64,000 bases of DNA from Rhodobacteraceae bacterium Alg231-30 (GCA_900143615.1 FREU01000002.1:166663-230662); one strand, 5' to 3'; positions 7,937 through 16,806 are shown, counted from the first letter of the stretch. Notes: generated by a model from the sequence alone, not told the origin. Numbers and translations: made by a program.

Positions 7937-8446
7937 TTAAAGAGCGCGCGTCATCTGAACAGTCGGGAAATGAACGCCCGGCGCAAGCGACAGCTCAACA
8001 ACACCGCGATCCTCAAAGCCCAGAGCTTCATAGAAACCGCGCGCGGTGAGGGTGCTCATGCAGCTCATGCGCTCCATCCCATGCGCTTCGGCTGACGCCA
8101 GTGTCACCTCAATGAGGCGACGCGCGACCCCACGACGCACCCAGTCTGAGCGGGTCGCAACATGACGCACGTGCCCGCGCCTGTCGTCTGACACGCCATT
8201 TGCGGGACTAATGTCTGTCCACCCTCCGGCTCCGATCACCTCTTCCGTTTCTGCGCATTCCGCCAGGAAATACGTCCCACATGTCATCAACGCAGGCTTT
8301 GCTCGCGTTATAAGGGGCAACACGTTGTTCAGGATTTCTGCGTCATAGTCCTGAGGCAAAAGCTCTGGGTAAGAGCGCGCCAACATGGCTTCAACGGCGG
8401 ACGAATCGTCCGGTCTTGCGGGTCTGATAAAGATGGGGTGTCTCAT
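7937..8446 (-). CDS. GNAT-family N-acetyltransferase
   Basis: A 169-residue protein of the Gcn5-related acetyltransferase fold: start IRPARPDDSSAVEAML, a central beta-strand region GHVRHVATRSDWVRRGVARRLIEV holding the acetyl-CoA pyrophosphate loop (R-R-G-V-A), and a C-terminal STLTARGFYEALGFEDRG typical of motif B. The substrate cannot be predicted. The start at 8444-8446 (MRHPIFIRP) is chosen over the longer frame to 8503 because the extra residues are not family-like. The rpmG terminator lies just upstream. Confidence 0.83.
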   Translation of the reverse strand: MRHPIFIRPARPDDSSAVEAMLARSYPELLPQDYDAEILNNVLPLITRAKPALMTCGTYFLAECAETEEVIGAGGWTDISPANGVSDDRRGHVRHVATRSDWVRRGVARRLIEVTLASAEAHGMERMSCMSTLTARGFYEALGFEDRGVVELSLAPGVHFPTVQMTRAL

Positions 8447-8506
8447 GGGATGCGTCCTGTGGAATCCTGTTGGAGAGCCAGGGCGCGATCTTCCTAAATG
8501 CAAAAA

Positions 8507-8531
8507 GCCGCGCCTTGGTGTATGGCGCGGC
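8507..8531 (-). terminator. Terminator of rpmG
   Basis: GCCGCGCC / GGCGCGGC stem with a TTGGTGTAT loop. On the minus strand it is followed by TTTTT, consistent with ending the L33 transcript. Confidence 0.75.
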
Positions 8532-8557
8532 CTTTGCAGTGTCTCAAAGAGGGGATC

Positions 8558-8725
8558 TTACTTGATCTTGCCTTCTTTATACTCGACATGCTTGCGCACC
8601 ACCGGATCGTACTTACGTACGACCATCTTTTCGGTCATCGTGCGCGCATTTTTCTTGGTCACGTAGAAATGGCCCGTGCCCGCGGTCGAGTTCAGACGGA
8701 TCTTGATTGTCGTCGGCTTCGCCAT
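8558..8725 (-). CDS. rpmG: 50S ribosomal protein L33
   Basis: A 55-residue protein beginning [20 protein letters not shown] and continuing with [21 protein letters not shown], the typical L33 sequence. It is part of the large ribosomal subunit near the E site. It is the cysteine-free form, without the CxxC pairs of zinc-binding L33. ATG at 8723-8725 is preceded by AGGAGAAG. It is a single gene with its own terminator at 8507-8531. Confidence 0.96.
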   Translation of the reverse strand: MAKPTTIKIRLNSTAGTGHFYVTKKNARTMTEKMVVRKYDPVVRKHVEYKEGKIK

Positions 8726-8932
8726 TTTTCTTCTCCTGCGACGGGACAGACAAATCCGTCCCGTAAAATCTCATGAAGTGTGCCTTTTACTGATGCCTGC
8801 ACCCGAGTCAATGGGATTCCCCAAAGATTCTTTGCGAAGATGTGAATTTCCGCGCAACCTCGCCGTTGCACCTGCTTAAACAACCTTTAACCTGCGTTTT
8901 GACACGACCCACGCCCTTGGAAAGAATTAAAC

Positions 8933-9964
8933 ATGCTCTGGTTTTGGCTCGCCACACTGACCCCAATTCCGATTCTTTTGACTGCTGGATTTGTCGGTGG
9001 CGTCTGGTCCCTTCTCGCTCTCTTTTACATGACAATATTTACCTATTTCTTCGACAGTATCATCAAAGGGGCCGCAGTACGGTGCGGGAGCGATGGTGAA
9101 TTTCCGTCTGGACACGCCCTCTCCATAACACTGGGCTTACTTCACTTCGCCCTTCTAGCTGTGGCGGTCTTTGCAATCTCCGGAGGCAGCAGGCTCGCCG
9201 TTTTTGATCGCTTCGTCTGCTTTCTGGCCTTCGGCCAATTCTTTGGACAAGTTAGCAATGCCAATGCGCATGAACTTATCCACCGCTCAGGCCGCTGGCC
9301 GCGCAGACTGGGGGCCATGGTCTACATCAGCTTGCTATTTGGTCATCATGTTTCCGCCCACCGATTGGTGCATCATGTCTGGGTGGCAACACCACAGGAC
9401 CCAAACAGCCCCAAACCTGGAGAGAGCTTCTTTCGCTTTTGGCCACGGGCCTGGATCGGATCATTTCAAGAAGGCTTAAAGGCCGAAACCGCTTTACGTC
9501 GCCGCGCCACTTCTACGCAGCCAATATGGAGCCACCCGTATGTAAGCTATGTCTTGGGAGCGTTGGCCATACTTGCCTTCACTGCCGTGATTTTTGGCGG
9601 CGTTGGAGTGGCCGCGCTGATTGCCATCTGCGGCTATGCGCAAATGCAGCTTCTGTTGTCAGATTATGTCCAACACTATGGACTACGCCGCACACTGGAT
9701 GCCAATGGCAAGCCTGAGCCAGTTAGCAACGCACACTCTTGGAACTCTCCTCAGCCCTTTTCTTCGGCCCTTATGCTCAACGCACCACGACATTCAGATC
9801 ATCACCTTAATCCAACTCGGAGCTACCCGTCTTTGCGCCTTAACGCGTCAATGCCAACGCTACCAAGATCACTACCCGCAATGGCCACTCTGGCGCTTTG
9901 GCCTCGCATGTGGCGGCGCGTGATGGACCCCCGCGTCAAAGAAATTACCGCCTCACAAGATTGA
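8933..9964 (+). CDS. AlkB-like non-heme di-iron alkane/fatty-acid hydroxylase
   Basis: A 343-residue integral membrane protein with the three histidine boxes of alkane 1-monooxygenases: NAHELIHRSGRW (about residue 112), HHVSAHRLVHHVW (about 140) and APRHSDHHLNPTRSYPSL (about 283), plus a QHYGL box in between. Hydrophobic segments cluster before the first box and around residues 205-240. The family oxidises terminal C-H bonds in the inner membrane with electrons from rubredoxin or ferredoxin. It is somewhat shorter than classical AlkB, and no rubredoxin gene is near. A lipid-modifying role is equally possible. ATG at 8933 has GGAAAG upstream. Confidence 0.85.
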   Translation: MLWFWLATLTPIPILLTAGFVGGVWSLLALFYMTIFTYFFDSIIKGAAVRCGSDGEFPSGHALSITLGLLHFALLAVAVFAISGGSRLAVFDRFVCFLAFGQFFGQVSNANAHELIHRSGRWPRRLGAMVYISLLFGHHVSAHRLVHHVWVATPQDPNSPKPGESFFRFWPRAWIGSFQEGLKAETALRRRATSTQPIWSHPYVSYVLGALAILAFTAVIFGGVGVAALIAICGYAQMQLLLSDYVQHYGLRRTLDANGKPEPVSNAHSWNSPQPFSSALMLNAPRHSDHHLNPTRSYPSLRLNASMPTLPRSLPAMATLALWPRMWRRVMDPRVKEITASQD

Positions 9965-10002
9965 GACTGGATCGAAAACGCAGCCTTTGGCAGCATAGGC
10001 AT

Positions 10003-10395
10003 ATGAAAAAGCTATTTCTCGCATTTTGCCTACTAACAGCACCCGCCTTTGCGCAATCCACAATGTCTGCCTCAGAATTCGAAAGCTATACGCAAGGGAA
10101 AACCCTATTCTTTGCCGCTGACGGGCGTCGCTATGGCGTTGAGGAATACCTGCCCGACCGTCGCGTTCGATGGTCGTTTATGGACGGGCAATGCAAAGAG
10201 GGGACATGGTTTGAGGACGCTGGGCAAATTTGCTTTGAATACGAAGACTCGCCTACGCCGCAATGCTGGAGCTTCTATCTAAGCGGCAACGGCCTCACGG
10301 CGCAGTTCGAAAATGAGCCGGACGGAACAGTGCTGTATGAAATCCAAGCCGCCAACGAAGAGATGGTTTGCCTAGGTCCAGAAATCGGCGTCTAA
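10003..10395 (+). CDS. Secreted hypothetical protein
   Basis: 130 residues with a clear signal peptide, MKKLFLAFCLLTAPAFAQS, and a mature part rich in acidic residues with four cysteines (GQC, QIC, PQC, VC) that could form two disulfides in the periplasm. It contains RRVRWSFMDGQCKEGTWFEDAGQICFEYED, a pattern seen in small periplasmic proteins of unknown role in Rhodobacteraceae. No enzyme motif was recognised. ATG at 10003 begins the signal peptide; the open frame extends further upstream but overlaps the hydroxylase. It converges with xseA, with only a few bases between the stops. Confidence 0.75.
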   Translation: MKKLFLAFCLLTAPAFAQSTMSASEFESYTQGKTLFFAADGRRYGVEEYLPDRRVRWSFMDGQCKEGTWFEDAGQICFEYEDSPTPQCWSFYLSGNGLTAQFENEPDGTVLYEIQAANEEMVCLGPEIGV

Positions 10396-10398
10396 CCT

Positions 10399-11916
10399 TT
10401 AAAACAAGCTCCCCTGATCTGATCCATCTGCGTCAGATGCCTTAGGTTTGGGTTTCGAGGGTTTTCGAATGATCGCAGTAGCCCCCGCCTCGCTTCCAAC
10501 TGGAAAACGCCCATCGGCGAATTCGATTTCCAACGATTTGGCCTTGCCTGCGACGGCAACTGACTTGACCAACGCGCCAGTGTCGTCTCGCACAACAGCA
10601 TACCCACGTTCCAGTGTCGCCTCATAGCCCAACGTGCGCCGCATACGCTCCAAAGCAGCTAGGCGCTCTTTCTGAGCGTCAACTCGGCGCGCGCCGGCTT
10701 CACTCAAACGCCGCGTCAGCTCTGCCACCTTTTCTTTCGTTCGCACAACATCGCGCAAAATCACGTCAGGTTTTAGTCGATCCGCGCTGCGGCCAAGCTT
10801 TTGATGCTGGGTCTCAATCACGCGGCGCAAAGTGCTGGCGCGCAAGCTGCCTGAGACTTCCGACAGAACAATCCGTCGCCGCTGCACCCCCACCTGCAAG
10901 GCTCTAGGCAAGGTGTCTGCTGCGGTATCCAATCTTTGACGCGGGCTTTGCAACAAAGCATCAGGTTTCGGCAATGCACGGGCAAGATCACGCAAACGCT
11001 GGTCACGCCGCGCCACGCCATCCGTCAAGGCTCGTGTTAGCCGCGCGCCCTGCTCGCCCGTCCAGCCCAACAAATCCAATCTGACAGGAACGGCCATTTC
11101 TGCCGCGGCCGTCGGCGTTGGCGCGCGTTTGTCGGACACAAAGTCAATCAATGTCGTATCGGTTTCATGGCCAACCGCGGAAATCAAAGGAATCTCAGAA
11201 CGTGCAGCCGCACGGGCGACCACTTCTTCATTGAACCCCCATAGATCCTCAACACTGCCCCCACCGCGTGCCACGATAATCAAATCTGGACGCGGCATCG
11301 CCCCACCGACGCTCATCCGGTTGAAACCGTCGATCGCATTTGTAACCTGTGGCGCACATTGTTCGCCTTGAACCGCCACCGGCCAGATCAACACCTTGCG
11401 CGGAAACCGGTCGCGTAATCGATGCAGAATATCGCGAATTACGGCCCCGCTAGGGGATGTCACCACACCAATGATCTCAGGCAGATACGGCAGCGGGCGT
11501 TTGCGCTCCTCCGCGAACAGACCTTCGGCCGCCAACTGCTTCTTGCGCTTTTCCAACATCGCCATCAACGCGCCTTCGCCCGCCACAGCCACATCGTCCA
11601 CGTTAAGTTGGTATTTAGACTGGCTGCCAAACGTCGTCAGCTTACCAGTGACAATAACCTCCATGCCCTCTTCGGGGCGGATCGAGAGCCGACTAACCTG
11701 TCCCTTCCAGCTCACAGCGGCCAGAACCGAACGGTCATCTTTGACGTCAAAATACAAATGCCCCGAACGCGCCAACATAACGCGACCGACTTCGCCGCGC
11801 ACACGCACGCGCCCAAACGCCCCCTCGATGGTGCGTTTTAACGCGCCAGATATCTCGGAAACGCTAAACTCGGGGGCGTTTTCGCCCTCTAATGGAGTGT
11901 CGATCAAATCGGACAT
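10399..11916 (-). CDS. xseA: Exodeoxyribonuclease VII large subunit
   Basis: A 505-residue XseA. The N-terminal OB-fold (FSVSEISGALKRTIEGAFGRVRVRGEV, HLYFDVKDD) spans roughly residues 15-110. The catalytic domain follows, with GVVTSPSGAVIRDILHRL, DLIIVARGGGSVEDLWGFNEE, and SAVGHETDTTLIDFVSDKRAPTPTAAAE. The C-terminal half is long and helical. With XseB it degrades single-stranded DNA into acid-soluble oligonucleotides. The start MSDLIDTP at 11914-11916 is chosen because the frame further upstream is antisense to purD. It is divergent from purD, with 73 bases between the starts. The C-terminal tail after residue 490 is Lys/Asp-rich. Confidence 0.95.
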   Translation of the reverse strand: MSDLIDTPLEGENAPEFSVSEISGALKRTIEGAFGRVRVRGEVGRVMLARSGHLYFDVKDDRSVLAAVSWKGQVSRLSIRPEEGMEVIVTGKLTTFGSQSKYQLNVDDVAVAGEGALMAMLEKRKKQLAAEGLFAEERKRPLPYLPEIIGVVTSPSGAVIRDILHRLRDRFPRKVLIWPVAVQGEQCAPQVTNAIDGFNRMSVGGAMPRPDLIIVARGGGSVEDLWGFNEEVVARAAARSEIPLISAVGHETDTTLIDFVSDKRAPTPTAAAEMAVPVRLDLLGWTGEQGARLTRALTDGVARRDQRLRDLARALPKPDALLQSPRQRLDTAADTLPRALQVGVQRRRIVLSEVSGSLRASTLRRVIETQHQKLGRSADRLKPDVILRDVVRTKEKVAELTRRLSEAGARRVDAQKERLAALERMRRTLGYEATLERGYAVVRDDTGALVKSVAVAGKAKSLEIEFADGRFPVGSEAGATAIIRKPSKPKPKASDADGSDQGSLF

Positions 11917-11989
11917 GTCGGCTCGCTTGTAAGACTGCTCGTCACAGCTTAGAACGCCCGCAACCGAAGGCCAAGCGGAAGGCAGCGCA

Positions 11990-13252
11990 ATGAACATTCT
12001 TATTCTCGGCAGCGGCGGACGTGAGCACTCTCTTGCTTGGGCCGTGATGCAAAACCCCAAATGTGACAAGCTCATTGTAGCACCGGGGAATGCGGGCATC
12101 GCCAAGATCGCAGATTGCGCTGACTTTGATATCAACGACGGCGGCGAAGTGGTGAGTTTCGCGGCGGCCAATGCGATTGATTTTGTGATCGTAGGCCCAG
12201 AGGCCCCTCTGGCCAACGGTGTTGCCGATCGGCTGCGCGAAGCAGGTGTGCTTGTGTTTGGCCCCTCCAAAGAAGCTGCACGGCTGGAAGCCTCCAAAAG
12301 CTTTACCAAGGAAATTTGCGACGCAGCGAATGCGCCGACTGCCGGATATGGCCACTTCACAGATGCACAGGCGGCGAAGGACCATATTCTCGCCAAAGGC
12401 GCGCCAATTGTGGTCAAAGCGGACGGCTTGGCTGCTGGCAAGGGCGTGATTGTCGCCATGGATGAAGACACAGCCTTAGCGGCCATTGATGACATGTTTG
12501 GTGGTGCCTTTGGCGGAGCTGGTGCCGAAGTGGTTATCGAAGAATTCATGGAAGGCGAAGAAGCGTCGTACTTTATCCTTTGTGATGGCAAGACCGCCCT
12601 GCCCATCGGTACTGCCCAAGACCACAAACGCGTCGGAGAAGGCGACACCGGACCAAATACCGGCGGTATGGGGGCCTATTCACCAGCACCGGTTCTAACC
12701 GACGAGATTGCCCAAAAAGCTATCGACGAGATTGTTCAGCCAACCATTGATGAAATGGCACGACGCGGCAGCCCCTACCAAGGTGTGTTGTATGTCGGTC
12801 TGATGATCAAAGATGGCCAGCCCCGTCTGGTGGAATACAACGTGCGCTTTGGCGATCCTGAATGTCAGGTCCTGATGATGCGCCTCGGCGCTCAGGCGTT
12901 GGATTTGATGCAAGCCGCGGCAGAAGAACGCCTGCATGAAACAAGTGTCAATTGGGCGGACGACCACGCCATCACCGTTGTCATGGCCGCCAATGGCTAT
13001 CCGGGCGCCTATGAAAAGGGCAGCGTGATCGGTGACCTCGACAGCTTGACCGAGGACAGCAAGAACATGGTGTTTCACGCTGGTACAACTGCCAAAGATG
13101 GTCAGGTGACCGCCACAGGTGGCCGCGTCCTGAATGTCACGGCCCGCGGTGCAAGCCTGTCAGAAGCACGTGATCGGGCTTATGCGATGGTTGATCAAAT
13201 CGCATGGCCAGAAGGTTTCTATCGAAAAGATATTGGCTGGCGGGCGCTCTAA
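11990..13252 (+). CDS. purD: Phosphoribosylamine-glycine ligase (GAR synthetase)
   Basis: A 420-residue ATP-grasp ligase joining glycine to phosphoribosylamine in de novo purine synthesis. Seen: NILILGSGGREHSLAW at the start, the ATP-binding segment PIVVKADGLAAGKGVIVA, the EEFMEGEEAS motif, the family block DHKRVGEGDTGPNTGGMGAYSP, and NVRFGDPECQ. Length is typical. ATG at 11990 has GGAAGGC upstream. Its stop is only three bases from the GTG of the next frame, suggesting translational coupling. Confidence 0.97.
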   Translation: MNILILGSGGREHSLAWAVMQNPKCDKLIVAPGNAGIAKIADCADFDINDGGEVVSFAAANAIDFVIVGPEAPLANGVADRLREAGVLVFGPSKEAARLEASKSFTKEICDAANAPTAGYGHFTDAQAAKDHILAKGAPIVVKADGLAAGKGVIVAMDEDTALAAIDDMFGGAFGGAGAEVVIEEFMEGEEASYFILCDGKTALPIGTAQDHKRVGEGDTGPNTGGMGAYSPAPVLTDEIAQKAIDEIVQPTIDEMARRGSPYQGVLYVGLMIKDGQPRLVEYNVRFGDPECQVLMMRLGAQALDLMQAAAEERLHETSVNWADDHAITVVMAANGYPGAYEKGSVIGDLDSLTEDSKNMVFHAGTTAKDGQVTATGGRVLNVTARGASLSEARDRAYAMVDQIAWPEGFYRKDIGWRAL

Positions 13253-13255
13253 GCT

Positions 13256-13864
13256 GTGCAAGAGGTCCGACTGCGCCCCGCGCCTGCTCGTTCAGAGCGA
13301 TGTTATAAAATTGGTCGCGGTCGGATTGTTTGTCATTTAGCCGATGACATTCTCTGGGACATTTCGCTATCTCAGATTAGCGACATTTCCTTTGTGTCGT
13401 GGAAAGCCCGCGACCGGCTTTTGTGGCGCATTGAACTGACCACACCAGAGCAAACCGTCGACATAAGCGCGAACCTTCCTACGCAAGGCACAGTAGTTTC
13501 TGATGACTATCTGTCCTTTCAAAAGATAGTGGCCGTGCTGACGACAGCGCTATTGGAACACCAGTCAGAAATGCAGATCACGCTTGGAGAGCGCGGATTC
13601 GCTCAGAAAGCTCTATTTGCCTTTGGTGTGCTGTCCACGCTCGCCGGAACGGGACTACTGATTGGTGCCGCTGTATCAGGGCTATCAATTAGCCGTTTGA
13701 TTGCCGCAGCGACTCCTATGTGCCTCCTACTTCTGTTCGGCGTTCTTCTGTTGCGCAACTACCACCCTTGGCGTCACCCGGTAGTGATCCCGCTGTCCAA
13801 ACTTTCCGAAGTTTTACGAGCCCTCGCTGGAGATCGACAAAACCGCCCTCAATCAGGGGGTTAG
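13256..13864 (+). CDS. Hypothetical membrane protein
   Basis: A 202-residue frame starting at GTG 13256, immediately after purD. Two hydrophobic segments are visible around residues 122-143 (ALFAFGVLSTLAGTGLLIGA) and 150-168 (LIAAATPMCLLLLFGVLLL), so it is probably an inner-membrane protein with a cytoplasmic N-terminal half. No family was recognised. The closeness to purD makes co-transcription likely, but the GTG has no separate ribosome binding site and the start is uncertain. Confidence 0.6.
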   Translation: MQEVRLRPAPARSERCYKIGRGRIVCHLADDILWDISLSQISDISFVSWKARDRLLWRIELTTPEQTVDISANLPTQGTVVSDDYLSFQKIVAVLTTALLEHQSEMQITLGERGFAQKALFAFGVLSTLAGTGLLIGAAVSGLSISRLIAAATPMCLLLLFGVLLLRNYHPWRHPVVIPLSKLSEVLRALAGDRQNRPQSGG

Positions 13865-13937
13865 CCAATCCAATTGCGAAACCTTACGTCGCGACATAGT
13901 CTTTCGGAACAGGGGACAAAATGAACAGGCACGCAGC

Positions 13938-14549
13938 ATGACTATGACAATCGACAAATGCTTTGAAACGCGTGATCTGACCGAGCTTGCCTTCAGCTTC
14001 GCGCCGGTGGGGCTGGTTGTGACCGAGAACCGCGTCATCCGTGAGTGCAATCAGACCTTCGCCGAAATGTTTGGCTATGCGCGCGAGGAATTGCACGACA
14101 GCACCTTCGCCATCCTCTACCCGACGCAAGAAGAGTTCGCCAACATCCGCACCCGCGGCATCCAAGAGCTGCGTGAAAGCAACCAATACTGGGACGAACG
14201 CGTCATGATGCGCCAAAGCGGCGATATGTTCTGGTGCCGCGTACGTGGTCATACCTTTACACCTGACGATCCCCTACAGCGTGCAGTCTGGAGTTTTGCG
14301 GACATCTCGGATGCACGTCCCTATCAGGCTCTGACCCGACGGGAGCGCGAAGTCTTCTCGCTGTTGGCAGAGGGTCTGACGAGCAAGGAAATTGCCATCA
14401 AACTGGGGATGTCCAATCGCACGGTTGAAGTGCATCGCGGAAAGCTGTTGAAGAAATTTGGAGCGTCTAACACCGCGAGCCTGTTTCAGTCCCTCGGTGC
14501 TATTGGCACCCGACATATTTATTCCGCAAGCGACGGCACGGTGCGCTAA
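13938..14549 (+). CDS. PAS domain / LuxR-type HTH regulator
   Basis: 203 residues: an N-terminal PAS fold (FAPVGLVVTENRVIRECNQTFAEMFGYAREEL, residues 20-60, and a PAC-like MMRQSGDMFWCRVRG) followed by a LuxR/NarL winged HTH (LTRREREVFSLLAEGLTSKEIAIKLGMSNRTVEVHRGKLLKKFGA, about 133-180). There is no receiver domain, so the PAS pocket is the likely sensor. Conserved regulators of this shape occur in Rhodobacteraceae; the ligand and targets are unknown. Start at 13938; an in-frame ATG at 13944 is possible. A tiny upstream frame (13921-13941) overlaps the start codon. Confidence 0.85.
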   Translation: MTMTIDKCFETRDLTELAFSFAPVGLVVTENRVIRECNQTFAEMFGYAREELHDSTFAILYPTQEEFANIRTRGIQELRESNQYWDERVMMRQSGDMFWCRVRGHTFTPDDPLQRAVWSFADISDARPYQALTRREREVFSLLAEGLTSKEIAIKLGMSNRTVEVHRGKLLKKFGASNTASLFQSLGAIGTRHIYSASDGTVR

Positions 14550-14573
14550 ACGCGCAGCCAACAGCCAGATTGT

Positions 14574-15310
14574 CTAAAGCGCACGACATTCCAAAGCGGC
14601 TTTGAAACTCTGTGTCCCGTCAAAAGGCGCAACAGTCCGCTTTTGAACTTTGGCTCCAGTAAGACGAACAGCCATTACATTTTGCCAATCAGCGTCTGCT
14701 GTGACGATCTCTGGCCCGTTCCCACAGTCGCGTATCCCGCCAGAAATGAAATCCTGCCCGATGCGGTGGTTGGTCAGCCCACCGCTGTCCGCGACATGTT
14801 CCAATGTGCCGTCAACAAAGCGCCAGATTCGCAAGGTTTTGGCCAGATGGGGGCGATCAATATAGGCCAACTCGACCAATCCGTCCCCGTCCAGATCAGC
14901 AGCTCCCAATGGTGCGAGCCAACGATTGCTACGCCCTATGTGCGGGGTTTGCGCCACTTTTCCATCTTCGTCGTAAATCGCCAAAGACGCACCAAGCGAC
15001 ATATCGCTTTCAATCACTACAACCTCGGGCGCGCCGTCCCCGTCAAGGTCAACAAGTCGCGGCGCGATATCTTCGAAAACACGGGATTGCGGCAGCGTTA
15101 TTGTGACATTGACCAACTGACGCAGCGCGCAACTGGGACATTTATCGACCCGCAATTCAAGGCTGCCATATTCAATGGCATCGCCCAACACGCCGTGGGC
15201 GTAGCGCTCGGTCGGCGCTCCATATTGCGCTGACAGAATAGCGCGGTCCGGAATGCCCTCCGCCTGCGCGATGGGCGCAAAGAAAAGAGCAAACAGAACC
15301 GCAGCGCGCA

Positions 15311-15311
<1 letters not shown>
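14574..15311 (-). CDS. Exported FG-GAP/VCBS-like repeat protein
   Basis: 245 residues with a signal peptide (MRAAVLFALFFAPIAQA). Two calcium-type repeats are visible: DLDGDGAPEVVV and DLDGDGLVELAY, the DxDxDG loop of FG-GAP/VCBS beta-propeller blades. A CPSCA cysteine pair lies near residue 58 and further cysteines near the C-terminus. It is probably periplasmic and of unknown role. Its ATG overlaps the ferredoxin stop (TGATG), so it is co-transcribed and translationally coupled to that ferredoxin. Confidence 0.78.
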
Positions 15312-15652
<341 letters not shown>

Positions 15653-15742
15653 CTAATTTCCGTTCATACCTAATAAACGACTGCCACTGCTTCCAGCCCC
15701 TTTTGCGACCTCAGCTTTATCAAGTTGCGACAAAGTTGACAT

Positions 15743-15757
15743 GTTCTCTATTTGTTC
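15743..15757 (+). promoter_or_regulatory. Alphaproteobacterial LexA (SOS) box
   Basis: GTTC at 15743-15746 and GTTC at 15754-15757 separated by seven bases match the GTTC-N7-GTTC operator bound by LexA in Alphaproteobacteria. The site lies 13 bases before the ATG of the DnaE2-tail frame and overlaps the region where its promoter must be; a TATAAA-like element follows at once. Confidence 0.75.
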
Positions 15758-15769
15758 TATATAAAAATC

Positions 15770-16126
15770 ATGCATTCAACCCCCATCAACAATTGGCCGC
15801 GTCCGCCGGCGGCCCTTGCCGCAACACAACTTTGCTTGCCCCCGAATGGGGCGCGGGTCACCGTGGCTGGGCTCGTCATTCTACGCCAACGGCCCGGAAC
15901 CGCCAAAGGCGTGATTTTTGTGACGCTTGAGGACGAAACCGGCGTGGTCAACGTCATCGTTTGGCGCTCTATGTATGAAAAATTTCGCCGGGCCGTTATC
16001 GCGGGACGCCTGCTGCGTGTGACTGGCCGCATTCAACGAGAAGGTAGTGTCACCCATCTGATTGCAGACCATGTCGAGGACATATCACCTCTACTCGACC
16101 AGCTTACCGCACCACACGTCAGCTGA
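15770..16126 (+). CDS. C-terminal OB-fold segment of error-prone DNA polymerase DnaE2 (ImuC), stand-alone
   Basis: 118 residues. From about residue 27 the sequence (ARVTVAGLVILRQRPGTAKG, VIFVTLEDETGVVNVIVW, FRRAVIAGRLLRVTGRIQREG) matches the C-terminal OB domain of DnaE2, the SOS-induced translesion polymerase of imuA-imuB-dnaE2 cassettes. The polymerase, PHP and finger domains are absent, and no imuA or imuB lies beside it. The ATG is only 13 bases from the LexA box and has no ribosome binding site, so a leaderless transcript is possible. Two readings fit: a relic left by deletion of the cassette, or a retained small SOS-regulated nucleic-acid-binding protein. The frame is intact, favouring some retention. 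Confidence 0.7.
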   Translation: MHSTPINNWPRPPAALAATQLCLPPNGARVTVAGLVILRQRPGTAKGVIFVTLEDETGVVNVIVWRSMYEKFRRAVIAGRLLRVTGRIQREGSVTHLIADHVEDISPLLDQLTAPHVS

Positions 16127-16197
16127 GGCTTTTGGCAAGATCAAAAACAGGTTAGAACGGGAAGACCAACATAAGCCCGCCCAAAAGAGGCCCGAGC

Positions 16198-16743
16198 ATG
16201 TCCCTAAGAACAGCGACCCTACCGGCGCTTGCCATACTGACTTTGGTCAGCTGTCAAAAGGACAGTGCGCTCACCGCATACATCGCCCCCCCTACTCAGC
16301 CCGAGATTTTTCGCGCCGGAGATCCTGGCGCCCCACCCAATGCGCGCGAAGGAAGCTGCTGGGGGCGTGACGTATCGCCAGCGGTTGTTGAGACCGTAAC
16401 CGAACAAATCATCGTTCAACCGGCAGAAGTGCTCGATGACGGCACTGTCCTCGCCCCCGCGATTTATCGCACCGAAACCCAACAGCGCATTGTCAAAGAA
16501 CGGCGTGAAACGTGGTTTGAGACGCCATGCGCCGAAGTCTGGACAGAGGAATTTACCGCATCAGTACAGCGTGCCCTGCAGGCGCGCGGACTATTTCGCG
16601 GACAGATCACCAGTGCGGTCGACAACCGGACGCTCACAGCCATTCGAAAGTATCAAAAAGCCGGTGGCTTAGACAGCGCAATTCTGTCACTTGAGAGCGC
16701 CCGCCGTCTGGGATTGGTCGCCGTCGCGCGGGATACACAATAG
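16198..16743 (+). CDS. Lipoprotein with peptidoglycan-binding-like domain
   Basis: 181 residues with a lipoprotein signal ending in LTLVSC (Cys19 as the acylated residue). The C-terminal part, EFTASVQRALQARGLFRGQITSAVDNRTLTAIRKYQKAGGL (about residues 120-165), has the pattern of peptidoglycan-binding domain 1. It is probably anchored to the outer membrane and touches the cell wall; an enzymatic domain is absent. The middle part (VETVTEQIIVQPAEVLDDG) is of unknown fold. It ends before a terminator shared with convergent degP. Confidence 0.78.
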   Translation: MSLRTATLPALAILTLVSCQKDSALTAYIAPPTQPEIFRAGDPGAPPNAREGSCWGRDVSPAVVETVTEQIIVQPAEVLDDGTVLAPAIYRTETQQRIVKERRETWFETPCAEVWTEEFTASVQRALQARGLFRGQITSAVDNRTLTAIRKYQKAGGLDSAILSLESARRLGLVAVARDTQ

Positions 16744-16786
16744 CGCGCGATAGACGGCACAGAAATTCACTTTTCACAAAACAAAA

Positions 16787-16806
16787 GGGGCGCCTCACGA
16801 CGCCCC
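16787..16806. terminator. Terminator between the convergent lipoprotein gene and degP
   Basis: GGGGCG / CGCCCC stem with an 8-base loop. On the minus strand it is followed by TTTTGTTTTG, fitting the end of the degP transcript. Confidence 0.65.

Noticed and set aside
11917-12648. Long upstream extension of the xseA frame
   Set aside because: The added codons lie antisense to purD and give a low-complexity Ser/Ala-rich sequence with no family match; the XseA N-terminus is clear at 11916.
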